Below, piece after piece: positions 1-11,999 of a stretch of DNA of 64,000 nucleotides. The stretch's first letter is position 1, and every line of letters starts with the position of its first letter. The position numbers and the translations under genes are program-made. The notes under the pieces are model-generated. The model ran no database searches, had not been told where the DNA came from, and was given only the letters and a program-made list of their open reading frames with translations. The DNA comes from Leptobrachium leishanense (taxonomy: Eukaryota > Chordata > Amphibia > Anura > Megophryidae), in the NCBI GenBank assembly GCA_009667805.1, contig CM019065.1:16938952-17002951 (forward strand), read 5' to 3'.

Positions 1-315
1 TCCCCCTCCCTGCACAAAATGTAAGTAGGAGAGGGGGCAATAATTTATTATTAGTTTAACTTATTGTTAAATAAAAAAATATTTAATACTACTTTTTAAA
101 TTGCATATATTAAATGTTATATAATTATTTTAATATATCACAATAGATTATTAAAATTATTTTATTATATGTGGTTTAATAGAGTATTAATATAGAATTG
201 ATTTTAATATAACATTTTAATAAAACATAATAAATATTTAAGTTTGATTTAGTGTAATTACTCTAATGTATATTTTAATTGAAAATATAAGTTATACAGT
301 ACTTATATTTAATTT
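1..315. other. AT-rich stretch, no gene seen
   Basis: Very AT-rich sequence with no coding signal, splice-flanked exon or recognisable repeat boundary. It runs directly into the 55-bp minisatellite. Confidence 0.6.
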
Positions 316-826
316 TTAGTTTTATTGCTGTGGAGCTCTGCGATACGCTCATACACACTGCAGATTACTATGCGTTTTATTGCTGTGGAGCTCTGTGATA
401 GGCTCATATACACCGCACATTGCTGTGAGTTATTGCTGTGGAGCTCTGTGACACACTCATAAACACAGCACATTACTGTGCGTGTTATTGCTGTGGAGCT
501 CTGTGACACGCTCATACACACTGCACATTACTGTGAGTTTTATTGCTGTGGAGCTCTGTGACACGCTCATATACACCGCACATTACTGTGAGTTTTATTG
601 CTGTGGAGCTCTGTGACACGCTCATACACACCGCACATTACTGTGCGTGTTATTGCTGTGGAGCTCTGTGACATGCTCATAGACACTGCACATTACTGTG
701 AGTTTTATTGCTGGGCAGCTCTGTGATAAACTCATACACACTGCACATTACTGTGAGCTTTATTGCTGTGGAGCGCTATGATACGCTCATACACACAGCA
801 CATTAGCGTGAGTTTTATTGCCGTGA
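316..826 (+). repeat. 55-bp minisatellite, block A
   Basis: About nine tandem copies of a unit containing GTGGAGCTCTGTGAYACGCT followed by CATACACACTGCACATTACT. Spacing between successive ATTGCTGTGGAGCTC starts is 55 bp (for example 542 and 597). The same unit recurs in two other places in the window (39800-40392 and 59855-61060). Reading frames through it are by-products of the repeat. Confidence 0.9.
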
Positions 827-1050
827 TGTTCTATCCTCCTCTCAGCCCCTGATGCTCTCTTTTCCCCTCCTATGCTCTGTGTGTTTAGGTGTATGGGGGG
901 TGTTTAGATAAGGGGTTCAATACGGTACTGGTTGAAGGGAATCAGGGCGTGCTAATGTATCCACAGGTTGGGGAGGGCACAATTCTTGCCTTGACGTGGG
1001 CACTGACAACCCACGCTACACCACTGCGTGTGTCTGTGTGTGTATGCTCA

Positions 1051-1147
1051 GGGTCTCTTGGTGAATGTTCAGAATCTCAGGGTCTCTGGGTGTATGTTCA
1101 GAGTCTCAGGGTCTCTGGGTGAATGTTCAGAATCTCAGGGTCTCTGC
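1051..1147 (+). repeat. 29-bp tandem repeat, 3+ copies
   Basis: Units beginning GGGTCTCTKGGTG recur at 1051, 1080, 1109 and (partial) 1138, exactly 29 bp apart. The block abuts the 54-bp minisatellite. Confidence 0.85.
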
Positions 1148-1149
1148 AT

Positions 1150-2719
1150 TAATTATACTGCATTGAGGCGCTTTCCAGCAGTGTGTGGATTCATATGCTG
1201 CATTAATTATACCACAGAGAAGAGAGGTGCTGCCCAGCAGTGTGTGGATTCATATGCTGCATTAATTATACTGCAGAGAGGCGCTTCCCAGCAGTGTGTG
1301 GATTCATATGCTGCATTAATTACACTGCAGAGAGGTGCTTCCCAGCAGTGTGTGGATTCATATGCTGCATTAATTACACTGCAGAGAGGCGCTTCACAGC
1401 AGTGTGTAGATTCATATGCTGCATTAATTATTATATTGCAGAGAGGCACTTCCCAGCAGTGTGTGTGTGGATTCATATGCTGCATTAATTATACTGCAGA
1501 GAGGCGCTTCCCAGCAGTGTGTGGATTCATATGCTGCATTAATTATACTGCAGAGAGGTGCTTCCCAGCAGTGTGTGGATTCATATGCTGCATTAATTAC
1601 ACTGCAGAGAGGCGCTTCACAGCAGTGTGTAGATTCATATGCTGCATTAATTATTATATTACAGAGAGGCGCTTCACAGCAGTGTGTGGATTCATATGCT
1701 GCATTAATTATACTGCAGAGAGGTGCTTCACAGCAGTGTGTGTATTCATATGCTGCATTAATTATACTGTAGAGAGGTTCTGCCCAGCAGTGTGTGGATT
1801 CATATGCTGCATTAATTATACTGCAGAGAGGCGCTTCCCAGCAGTGTGTGGATTCATATGCTGCATTAATTATACTGTAGAGAGGTTCTGCCCAGCAGTG
1901 TGTGGATTCATATGCTGCATTAATTATACCGCATAGAGGTGCTGCTCAGCAGTGTGTGGATTCATATGCTGCATTAATTATACTGCAGAGAGGCGCTTCC
2001 CAGCAGTATGTAGATTCATATGCTGCATTAATTATTATATTGCAGAGAGGCACTTCCCAGCAGTGTGTGGATTCATATGCTGCATTAATTATACCGCAGA
2101 GAGGCGCTTCCCAGCAGTGTGCGGATTCTTATGCTGCATTAATCATACTGCAGAGAGGCACTTCCCAGCAGTGTGTGGATTCATATGCTGCATTAATTAT
2201 ACTGTAGAGAGGTTCTGCCCAGCAGTGTGTGGATTCATATGCTGCATTAATTATACTGCAGAGAGGCGCTTCCCAGCAGTGTGTGGAATCATATGCTGCA
2301 TTAATTATACTGCAGAGAGGTGCTTCCCAGCAGTATGTAGATTCATATGTTGCATTAATTAGACTGCAGAGAGGCGCTTCCCAGCAGTGTGTGGATTCAT
2401 ATGCTGCATTAATGCATTAATTATACTGCAGAGAGGCGCTTCCCAGCAGTGTGCGGATAGTTATGCTGCATTAATTATACTGCAGAGAGGCGCTTCCCAG
2501 CACTGTGCGGATTCATATGCTGCATTAATTATACCGCAGAGAGGCGCTTCCCAGCAGTGTGTGGATTCATATGCTGCATTAATTATTATATTGCAGAGAG
2601 GTGCTTCCCAGCAGTGTGTGGATTCATATGCTGCAATAATTATACTGCATAGAGGCGATTCCCAGCAGTGTGTGGATTCAGATGCTGCATTAATTATACT
2701 GCAGAGAGGCGCTTCCCAG
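1150..2719 (+). repeat. 54-bp minisatellite, left part
   Basis: About 29 copies of a unit built on ATTCATATGCTGCATTAATT followed by ATACTGCAGAGAGGCGCTTC and CCAGCAGTGTGTGG. Some copies carry a 3-bp insertion (ATTATTATATTGC). The unit is 54 bp, a multiple of three, so several frames stay open over hundreds of bases on both strands; these are not genes. The array is cut by the LTR retrotransposon at 2720 and resumes at 11050. Confidence 0.95.
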
Positions 2720-3753
2720 TGTGGCACTCTGTGTATTAAATTGGTATTAAACTCATTGCACCCCAAAAGAGTACTGTAAATAGGACTAAGTAGAAAGCAT
2801 TTTGTTTTGTTATTATTGAAATTTACCAGAACATAGTTCTGTTGCTGCTGTTCTGACCTCCTACCAGCGGGTGTCACTGCTGTGTCCTCAGCCACAGAAA
2901 CTGTACTTAATACCATGTGGTTGTCTCAGTGATTCAGTAATCCTGAAGTTACCACTGGATGCAGTTAAGAGAGAGTGTGCACAGTGCATCCAGAGTAAAA
3001 ACAAAATCTTTTATCTGTTTCAGGTAGGCAGAAAAGTATCTAAAGTCTAACAGTTAATGAGAAAGGTTATTAGAGATTTTATGTAAATAGGAGTTTGGTA
3101 AGACAGACCCCTGCAGACTGATTGCTGTGACAGGCCTGGTGTAATATGCATTGTAAACTGCAGTAGCTGTATTAATGTCTGTATAGTTGTTCTCTCCTTT
3201 AACATGGAGAATATCATTTAACAGAATGAAGGAAGCATCAGTGTTTTATGCTGTTAAATCGGTCTGTTTACACAGGTTGCTAAATGGATTCACTGCAGCC
3301 ACGTGTTGTAATCAACATGGCTGAATTAGGAAAGCATGCTAGTATAGTAACAGAAGCCTTATGTACGAGGAACTCCAGTTCCCAGAATCAGTTTTAAGTA
3401 GGTTTTATTTCTGAGAAAATGTGCAGAATGTTATTACTTGTGTATGATATTTGTTCTGTGCAATCTCCAACAGAGATTGAAAGTGAAACCAGATTATATT
3501 TTGTTGCTAGGTAGATTTGTTGAATTCTAGATATGTTTGTACCAATTGTTATTTAAGATAGACTGTATAATAGATTAGGATTTTATGTTATATAGATTCA
3601 GTAATCCTGAAGTTACCACTGGATGCAGTTAAGAGAGAGTGTGCACAGTGCATCCAGAGTAAAAACAGAATCTTTTATCTGTTTCAGGTGAACTCATAAA
3701 ATAAATGTGTTGTACCAGAACAAGCTCCGTCTCTTATTCTAAAGAGTGCAACA
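2720..3753 (+). repeat. 5' LTR
   Basis: 1034 bp, TG...CA ends, matching the 3' LTR at 10016-11049 over its whole length with about seven substitutions and no indel that I can see. An AATAAA signal lies at 3700-3705. It contains an internal 95-bp direct duplication (2931-3025 and 3595-3689). Confidence 0.95.
2931..3025 (+). repeat. 95-bp repeat inside LTR, copy 1 (copy 2 at 3595-3689)
   Basis: The segment from GATTCAGTAATCCTGAAGTT to ATCTGTTTCAGG is present twice in each LTR, so four times in the element (3' LTR copies near 10227-10321 and 10891-10985). Each copy ends in a pyrimidine-rich TTTATCTGTTTCAG, which resembles a splice acceptor, and contains GTGCACAGTGCAT. Confidence 0.9.
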
Positions 3754-3758
3754 TATTT

Positions 3759-3776
3759 TGGCGAGCCAGCCAGGAG
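3759..3776 (+). promoter_or_regulatory. putative primer-binding site
   Basis: TGGCGAGCCAGCC begins five bases after the 5' LTR. The TGG start fits pairing with a tRNA CCA end. The primer tRNA was not identified. Confidence 0.6.
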
Positions 3777-3864
3777 GAGTAAAGTAAAGCAAGAAAAGAC
3801 TACTCCTTTTATCAGAGACGAATCTAGAAGTCAGTAGAAAGTTCTTGGAGGACAACGTGAGAAG

Positions 3865-5336
3865 ATGGAGCAATTGCAAGATAAAGTGAGCACTACGCTA
3901 CTGCAGCTAGAGAAAGCTCATCTTGTTGAAGTTTGCCGTTTTCTAAAGTGCCCTGAAGAAAGAGGGACAGGTTTCCTCACTGAATCCAGACGAACCCTGA
4001 TTAGGAAGGCAGAGACAGTTTTGGAGGAGATTGAAGGCAGTCAAGAGGAAGACGAGGTTTGCCAGTATTTAAAAGACCTGTTGTCATTTATTTTAGGGGT
4101 CAAGCCTGGTGTGACAGATGCAGAATTAATAGTAAAGGAGGACACTCGGATTAGAGACCTCAGAGAAAAATACCTCCAACTGCAACAATCTCAAGAGGAA
4201 GCTCGCAAAGCGTTAGAAGAGGAGATGAGGACACTAGAGGATAGGATCAGCGTGAGCAGCAGAAGCATGAGTAAGGTGGGGGAAATGACTGTACCATTAC
4301 CAGCCACGGTGCCAGAAGTAACCCTCCGGCGGGAATTCAGAATCTGTGGACAGATTGGAGAAGGGGGACAGAAAGACAAACTGTCATACACAAGCCTGAT
4401 CCATCAGATTGATGCAGGAATCCGGAAGGGACATTCTGAAGTGGAGATTATTGAGGCAGTGATACGGGCAGTCAGCCCTGGACTTCATCTCAGAGATATG
4501 TTGGAGATTAAGAGTGGACTGACTCAGCACGTTGAAGATCATCCTGAAGGGACACTACGGTGAAGATAGCTCCTCTGACCTGCTGCATAAGCTGATGAAT
4601 ATCTCTCAAGAGCCCAAGAGTCAGCTCAGAACTTCCTATTCAGAGCAATTGAGTTGAAAGAAAAGCTACGGTGGAAGTCAAGTGACAAAGAAACGGAAGA
4701 TAAGTACAGTACAGATCTTATTCAACGAAAGTTTCTTCGTTCTATTGAAACTGGACTTCTGAGTGACGCCATAAAATTTCAGGTAAAGCCTTACCTTAAT
4801 GATATTGCTGTCACAGATGATGTATTGATTGAAAGAGTGAATGAAGCAGCTAATTTAGAGTTGAAAAGACAACAGAAGTTAAAGAAAACTGCTTATGGGA
4901 AAAATCCACGACTAAACGAACTCCACACGGAGGTAAACTGCCAGGAAAAGGAACCTTTGCCTGGAGCGTCAAAAGAGATTTGTGCAACAGCAAGGGGTGA
5001 AACTGCTAGAGATTTAAAGAAAACCCGGCAAACCTTAAAGAATCTGGCCCAGATCCGTATAAGTTAATGGAAGACCTCAAGGTAGAGATGTTTGAAATGA
5101 AGAAAATGTTCCTCACAGTCATGGAGACCAGTAATCTACTACGACCAAGAGAGTTTCCAATGATCCAGACACCAGCAAGACAGAGAGGTTGTAGGGAATG
5201 CCAAGGGGCCAATGCAGGAGCCACATGTAACCACTGTTTCCGCTGTGGTCAAGTAGGACACTTGTCACGGGGAGGCAGAGTAAGGGCACAGCCGACGGAA
5301 AACTTGAACGGGCTGCTGAGACGGGACCCCCAGTAG
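3865..5336 (+). pseudogene. gag: gag of LTR retrotransposon, frameshifted
   Basis: The ATG at 3865 opens a 232-codon segment with a coiled-coil-like charged region (about residues 85-130) that stops at 4561-4563. Coding similarity continues in another frame for about 60 bases (near 4550-4612), returns to the first frame until 5067, then moves to the frame read from 5067 to the TAG at 5334-5336. At least three indels therefore break it. The last part carries a nucleic-acid-binding zinc knuckle preceded by two CxxC-like pairs (CRECQG, CNHC). The knuckle reads CFRCGQVGHLSRGG, so the expected final Cys of C-x2-C-x4-H-x4-C is Gly. Gag would form the particle and bind the RNA; this copy cannot make it intact. 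Confidence 0.85.
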
Positions 5337-7180
5337 CTCCTTACCACGTGTCCACCGACACCAGCACACACCAGTCAGAACTCTGAAACAGAAAAACAGC
5401 ATCCTACTAACATTCCAAAACAGCAGGGTAGAGTGTCCAGTAATGAGGTTTGTATGAACGCAGTAAATTATTTATCACCACAACGGCAAGCCAAGCTAAT
5501 AGCTCTGGTTGGAAGACGGTGCCTTGTCCGTTGCCGACTGGATGAGGTCACCATTGAAGCTTTGTGGGACACTGGGGCACAAGCCAGCCTTGTGAATGAT
5601 GGGTGGAGGAAACAATATCTCCCACACACCACGATCCAGCCCATTGAAGAACTGCTTGGACCTGGGACTCTAACTGGACTAGCAGCTAACCAGACAGAAA
5701 TACCATTCCTTGGATGGATTGAGGTGAGATTTCAATTGGTGGGTGAATCAGCATCAGTAGAGACACTGACAGTCCCAATTTTAGTCTCAGAAGACCCGCA
5801 AGTAGCTGAAAATCCAATTATTGGATTCAATGTAATTGAAGAATTAATAAGTCAAGAGAAGAGGGTAGCAGAAACATCAGCCAGTGTTATACAGATGATG
5901 AGCAGGGCATTTTCAGTAACAGCAAAGACAGCTGAAACCATGCTGGGACTCATGCATACCTCAGCTACAAGTTATGATGAAGGCATTGTGAGAACAGGAC
6001 GGAAGAAGATAGTCCTACCCGCAAACCAGACTACCTTTATACATGCCCGGGCTCATGTGGGAGTCCAAACCAAAGACCAAGAGATGATTTTTGTTCCATC
6101 CGAACTCTGTCCCTTACCAGAAGGTGTGATCATCAGTGAAGTGGTAGTAGATGTTTGTAAGGGAAGTCCAATCTATGTACCCATCCCTATTGGAAACACC
6201 ACCAAGCATGATATCACATTAGACCAACGTTGTCTTTTGGGTCACCTCCAAACTGTAAAAGCAGTGTATCCAGCAGCAGTACAACCAGTCAGGGATAGGG
6301 AGTTACAACGTGAACAAATAAGTCACCACTCGAACAATGTGCTGAAGCCACCAGAGGTTGAAGTAAAGAAGCGGGCTAACAGCGGTGGTAGAAGTAATCA
6401 GAGGTGGGATCCTCCGGTAAATGTGGACCATTTAAGTGAGGCTCAGCAGCAAGCACTAAGACATGTGTTGAGAGAAGAATGTCATGCTTTTGCCTTCGAT
6501 GATGACGATATTGGTTGCATCCCCTCTCTTAACATGCACATCACTCTTAAGGATACCACACCTGTCCAGAAGACCTACATGTCGGTTCCGAAACCCGTCC
6601 ATCAAGAAGTGAAGGAGTACGTCCAGGATTTGCTAAACAGGGGATGGATAACTCAGTCAAGATCATCATACTCTTCACCTGTAGTCTGTGTCCGGAAGAA
6701 GGATGGAAGTCTGAGGCTCTGCTGTGACTATAGAGAATTGAACCGAAAGTCAGTGCCCGATCACCATCCAATCCCGAGAATACAGGACATGTTAGACTCC
6801 TTGAGTGGCAGCTCATGGTTCTCTGTTCTTGACCAAGGGAAGGCCTATCATCAGGGATTTCTAGACACCGAAAGTCGCCCGTTAACTGCATTCATTACTC
6901 CATGGGGACTGTATCAGTGGGTCCGTATCCCATTTGGGCTCAGTGCAGCTCCTGCTGAGTTCCAACGGAGTATGGAAGAGTGTCTGTCAGGTCTGAGAGA
7001 TGATATCTGCCAACCTTACTTGGATGACAATCTTGTTCATAGCAGTACATTTGAAGATCACCTGAAGCATGTTCAGACTGTCTTACAAAGGTACCAGCAA
7101 CATGGTGTCAAGCTAACTCCTCGGAAGTGCGAACTATTCAAGAGAAAAGTGAGATTTCTGGGAAAGATGGTCTCGGGGAG
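5337..7180 (+). pseudogene. pol: pol part 1: protease and reverse transcriptase
   Basis: The frame is open from just after the TAG at 5334-5336 to 7226, the same frame as the gag zinc knuckle. An aspartic protease is marked by LWDTGAQASLV (about 5565-5600). Reverse transcriptase follows, with VRKKDGSLRLCCDYRELN, the motif A aspartate in SVLDQGKAYHQGF, FGLSAAPAEFQ, and the catalytic YLDD near 7018. Coding similarity shifts frame between about 7165 and 7190, so the terminal residues of this frame are out-of-frame translation. Catalytic residues are all present; the break is the frameshift. Confidence 0.9.
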
Positions 7181-9000
7181 GGTTACACGATGGATCCAGC
7201 CGAGATTGCACCAGTACAGAAATTAAAAGAAAAGAAACCTGAAACAATAGGAGATTTGAGAAAGATGTTGGGATTTCTTTCGTACTACCGGTCCTACATT
7301 CCAAACTTTTCCAGAACTGCCAAGCCCTTATATGAGTTGCTATCTCTTACCGAATCTGAGCGAAATGGGAAAGACACAGTGTCCGTACAAGAGAGAGCCC
7401 CCCAAGTAAAGAAGAAGGGGCGAACAACCAAGCAGCAAGGACATCTACCGTCCCGCAGATCTATTAGCTGGACAAACTGCCACCAGGAAATTCTAAACCA
7501 GCTCATTGACTATTTGTTGAAACCACCTGTCCTGGGATATGTAGATTTCACACAGCCGTTTGTGTTACACTGTGACGCATCACAGGAAGGTCTCGGAGCG
7601 GTGTTATACCAAAGGCAAGGAGGCAAGATGGTAGTGATTGCATATGGCTCCCGAACACTGACACCACCGGAGAAGAATTATCATATGCATTCTGGGAAGT
7701 TAGAATTCCTAGCGTTGAAATGGGCCATTTGTGAAAGGTTCAGGGATTATCTGTACCACGCATGCTCATTTGTTGTGTATACAGACAACAACCCTCTCAC
7801 CTATATCCTCACCACAGCCAAATTGAATGCCACAGGCCACCGGTGGGTAGCACAGCTTGCAGATTTTAACTTCACGATTCGATACCGTCCAGGCAAGTCA
7901 AATGCAGATGCAGATGGTTTATCTCGGATGCCGTTAGAGATCAACAACTACATGAACCAATGTACTGAAGAACTCAAACGGGATATCATCAGCTCTTCAA
8001 TACTGGGAATATCGGTAGAGTTGGAAGAACCGTCTCAGGGAATAGGAACCGTTTTCACAAGGGCACTGGAACTGGTACAAGATGCACCACATAGTACAGT
8101 TACTAGCCCCCTGACTATGGGGCAGATTCGAAAGTCCCAGGAAGAAGACCCAATTGTTGGAAGAGTTCTGAGATACAAGACAAAGAATCAGCGTCCAGGA
8201 AATGAAGTCTTAAAGACAGAGCATCTGGATGTCCAGTTATTGCTGAAACAATGGACAAAACTGTTTGTGAACAAAGATGGGGTGTTATACAGGAAAACGT
8301 CGGAACGAGATCAACTGATCCTGCCCAAAGAGTACCACCCACTCGTCTTCAAAGAGTTACATCAAGAAATGGGACACCTCGGTGTTGAAAGGACACTTAC
8401 TTTAATTAGAGACAGATTTTACTGGCAACATATGCAGAAGGATGTTGAACACTTTGTGACCAGAGTCTGTGAATGTCTTAAGAAGAAGAAGCCCACTAAG
8501 CCTACGAGAGCACCGTTGTCTACCATTACCACAACGTATCCGTTTGAAATGGTATCCGTTGACTTCCTGCACTTGGAAAAATGTAAACAAGGGTATGAAT
8601 ACATCCTAGTAGTCATGGATCATTACACCCGGTTTGCACAGGCCTATGCCACAAGGAACAAATCCGCCAAGACAGTAGCTGAGAAGATCTTTAATGATTT
8701 TGCGCTCAAGTTTGGGTTCCCGAGCAAGATCCACCATGATATGGGAAAAGAGTTTGAGAATCAGATGTTTACACGGTTGAAAGAACTCTCTGGAGTTCGT
8801 GGCTCTCATACGACACCCTATCACCCTCAAGGAAATGGCCAAGTTGAAAGGTTCAACAGAACACTGTTATCCATGTTGAGAACCCTGACGGAAAAAGAGA
8901 AGACAGACTGGAAGAACTCATTGGGAAAAGTTGTTCACGCCTATAATTGCACGCGCAGCGAGGCTACCGGATACTCACCGTATTACCTACTATCGACCTT
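7181..9000 (+). pseudogene. pol: pol part 2: RT connection, RNase H, integrase
   Basis: The second frame (open to 9052) begins with the end of the RT thumb region ([14 protein letters not shown]). RNase H shows its acidic set: [31 protein letters not shown] and DADGLSR. Integrase has an H-x4-H (HQEMGH) but a C-E-C pair instead of C-x2-C, one residue short, then the DD35E core: [17 protein letters not shown] and [10 protein letters not shown], with 35 residues between the second D and the E. The frame is lost again near 9000, where part of the usual YYLLFG region is deleted. Apart from the indels and the shortened zinc pair, the catalytic residues look intact. Confidence 0.9.
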
Positions 9001-9909
9001 CTGTTCAATCGCGCGGTTGAAGAAAAACAAGAAACGTATGAAGACTACGTAACAGAGTGGCAAAAGAGAATGAGTGAAGCTTATGTTGTTGCATCTAGAA
9101 CCGCAAAGAAAGAAGCAACAAGAGGAAAAGTATACTATGATAGGAGAATCCAGGGAAATGATTTACAACCTGGTGGTCGAGTGCTGGTTCGGAACTTAAC
9201 TGAAAGAGGAGGACCTGGAAAAATTCGTTCTTACTGGGAAGATAAAGTTCACGTAGTGGTACAAAGGAAAAGCAAAGAAAGTCCCGTCTACGAGATCAAA
9301 CCAGAAAATGGAGAAGGTAGAAATAGAGTAATTCACAGAAATTTGTTGATGCCATGTGACCACTTACCACTAGAAAAACCTGAGAAGGCTGCAGAACAGG
9401 CAATACCAAAGAAACGTGATTCTCTGGAGAAGAAAAGACAAGCAACTCGAAAGAGACAACCTCAAGATGACTCAGATAGTGACTCAGGTGATGACTACCA
9501 ACTAGTATACAGACTCAGGCCCCTCGTAGAGAAGAATTCAAGAAATGGAGAACCCATGCTAAACCCGAGAGCTAGAGTTTTCCAACCCCAAGTCACCCAA
9601 CAGTCAAATGACTACCTACCGGTTGATGAAGGTTTAGAGGATAACCGATACCATGGATGCGAGGATCAAGTTCCCCAGCCATCATTTGAAGCAGAACCGT
9701 CCTTCGATGAAGAACAAGAGACTCCTGAACAATCACCTAGGTCACACCCACAAAGGGAGAGACGCCAACCAAGGATGTTGACTTATGAAACTTTAGGGCA
9801 ACCTTCCGTGATACAAAGAGAAGTACCGGTGAAGGACATTCACACTAAATATTGCAGTTCCAGTTTTTGGAGGCCGTGGAATACAATGAACTTACAGATC
9901 GCTTATTAA
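9001..9909 (+). pseudogene. pol part 3: integrase C-terminus and charged tail
   Basis: The third frame (ending in TAA at 9907-9909) carries the integrase C-terminal region: a basic segment (KVYYDRRIQGNDLQPG) and GRVLVRNLTERGGPGKIRSY, resembling the GPY/F-type module of Ty3/gypsy integrases. It is followed by about 180 highly charged residues with Asp/Ser-rich runs (DDSDSDSGDDY) and no recognised domain. The tail may aid targeting or be disordered; that is inference. Confidence 0.75.
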
Positions 9910-10000
9910 AGTGATACTTAGAGATGTGACGTTGTAAATATTACTGTTATAGACATCAGAGTATACTGATCTAAACGAGGAAATGTCTGTTGACATTAAA

Positions 10001-10015
10001 TTTTGTGGGGGAGAG
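10001..10015 (+). promoter_or_regulatory. polypurine tract
   Basis: TTTTGTGGGGGAGAG lies immediately upstream of the 3' LTR, the expected place for the plus-strand primer. Confidence 0.85.
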
Positions 10016-11049
10016 TGTGGCACTCTGTGTATTAAATCGGTATTAAACTCATTGCACCCCAAAAGAGTACTGTAAATAGGACTAAGTAGAAAGCATTTTG
10101 TTTTGTTATTATTGAAATTTACCAGAACATAGTTCTGTTGCTGCTGTTCTGACCTCCTACCAGCGGGTGTCACTGCTGTGTCCTCAGCCACAGAAACTGT
10201 ACTTAATACCATGTGGTTGTCTCAGTGATTCAGTAATCCTGAAGTTACCACTGGATGCAGTTAAGAGAGAGTGTGCACAGTGCATCCAGAGAAAAAACAG
10301 AATCTTTTATCTGTTTCAGGTAGGCAGAAAAGTATCTAAAGTCTAACAGTTAATGAGAAAGGTTATTAGAGATTTTATGTAAATAGGAGTTTGGTCAGAC
10401 AGACCCCTGCAGACTGATTGCTGTGACAGGCCTGGTGTAATATGCTTTGTAAACTGCAGTAGCTGTATTAATGTCTGTATAGTTGTTCTCTCCTTTAACA
10501 TGGAGAATGTCATTTAACAGAATGAAGGAAGCATCAGTGTTTTATGCTGTTAAATCGGTCTGGTTACACAGGTTGCTAAATGGATTCACTGCAGCCACGT
10601 GTTGTAATCAACATGGCTGAATTAGGAAAGCATGCTAGTATAGTAACAGAAGCCTTATGTACGAGGAACTCCAGTTCCCAGAATCAGTTTTAAGTAGGTT
10701 TTATTTCTGAGAAAATGTGCAGAATGTTATTACTTGTGTATGATATTTGTTCTGTGCAATCTCCAACAGAGATTGAAAGTGAAACCAGATTATATTTTGT
10801 TGCTAGGTAGATTTGTTGAATTCTAGATATGTTTGTACCAATTGTTATTTAAGATAGACTGTATAATAGATTAGGATTTTATGTTATATAGATTCAGTAA
10901 TCCTGAAGTTACCACTGGATGCAGTTAAGAGAGAGTGTGCACAGTGCATCCAGAGTAAAAACAGAATCTTTTATCTGTTTCAGGTGAACTCATAAAATAA
11001 ATGTGTTGTACCAGAACAAGCTCCGTCTCTTATTCTAAAGAGTGCAACA
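10016..11049 (+). repeat. 3' LTR
   Basis: 1034 bp, same length and ends as the 5' LTR. AATAAA at 10996-11001. The right flank is the second CCAG of the target-site duplication and then the 54-bp minisatellite. Confidence 0.95.
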
Positions 11050-11640
11050 CCAGCAGTGTGCAGATTCTTATGCTGCATTAATTATACTGCAGAGATGCGC
11101 TTCCCAGCAGTGTGTGGATTCATATGCTGCATTAATTATACTGCAGAGATGCGCTTCCCAGCAGTGTGTGGATTCATATGCTGCATTAATTATACTGCAG
11201 AGAGGCGTTCTTCCAGCAGTGTGTGGATTCATATGCTGCATTAATTATACTGCAGAGAGGCGCTTCCCCGCAGTGTGTGGATTCATATGCTGCATTATTA
11301 TACTGCAGAGAGGCGCTCCCAGCAGTGTGTGGATTCATATGCTGCATTAATTATACTGCAGAGAGGTGCTTCCCAGCAGTGTGTGGATTCATATGTTGCA
11401 TTAATTATACTGCAGAGAGGTGCTTCCCAGCAGTGTGTGGATTCATATGCTGCATTAATTATACTGCAGAGAGCGCTTCCCAGCAGTGTGTGGATTAATA
11501 TGTTGCATTAATTATACTGCAGAGAGGCGCTTCCCAGCAGTGTGTGGATTCATATGCTGCATTAATTATACTGCAGAGAGGCGCTTCCCAGCAGTGTGTG
11601 GATTCATATGCTGCATTAATTATTATATTGCAGAGAGACA
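11050..11640 (+). repeat. 54-bp minisatellite, right part
   Basis: About eleven further copies of the 54-bp unit seen at 1150-2719, with occasional 1-bp deletions. It ends at 11640 in AGAGAGACATTTAATCC. Confidence 0.95.
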
Positions 11641-11659
11641 TTTAATCCTAGCTACCTTT

Positions 11660-11822
11660 TTAAACAGCAAAATTTGATTCATTGGGTCTTTTTTTAGTGA
11701 TCCGCAATTCAATTCGATATTCAACTATCGAATCAATATCATACGAAATGAAAGACGAAATAGGAAACAAAACGTAATTAATTAAAACAAAACAAATTTT
11801 CCAGCCGTGCACACCTCTACAA
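11660..11822 (-). mobile_element. terminus of a GTGCAC-type DNA element (hAT-like?)
   Basis: AT-rich sequence full of TTCG/CGAA ending CCGTGCACACCTCTA at about 11820. Read on the minus strand this is TAGAGGTGTGCACGG, which resembles the start at 34618 (TAGACGTGCAC). No matching second end was found, so family and extent are uncertain. Confidence 0.4.
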
Positions 11823-11999
11823 AATACTAGAGGTAGGAGTTTTTGTTGTGGGGCGTATGTTATGGAGTTATTATGTATATCCTGTGATTCTATTTGCTTG
11901 TGGTAATAGTGCATTGCCTTCTACTTCCTGTTTCCTTTTCCTACCTTTGACCTGGATGCAGTTCAATAATCCAACATGGTTACACAAACTAGCAACTTG

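Larger units (their letters stand above)
2720..11049 (+). mobile_element. Ty3/gypsy-type LTR retrotransposon, near complete
   Basis: An 8330-bp element bounded by two 1034-bp LTRs that start TGTGGCACTC and end GAGTGCAACA. It interrupts the 54-bp minisatellite. The flanking CCAG at 2716-2719 and 11050-11053 is a 4-bp target-site duplication, and removing the insert restores the normal minisatellite unit. The order is LTR, primer-binding site, gag, protease, reverse transcriptase, RNase H, integrase, C-terminal extension, polypurine tract, LTR. The protease-RT-RNaseH-integrase order fits Ty3/gypsy (Metaviridae). There is no env-like frame after pol. The LTRs differ at about seven positions by eye, which suggests a fairly recent insertion, yet gag and pol carry several frameshifts, so this copy is non-autonomous. 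Confidence 0.95.

Noticed and set aside
1150..2719. CRISPR-like regular repeats
   Set aside because: Units are contiguous with no unique spacers and the context is a eukaryotic genome.
1028..2779. Long overlapping reading frames (up to 302 codons) with repeated Cys-rich or Gln-rich peptides
   Set aside because: They are produced by the 54-bp minisatellite, whose unit is a multiple of three; several frames on both strands are equally open, and the repeat also continues after the LTR insertion.
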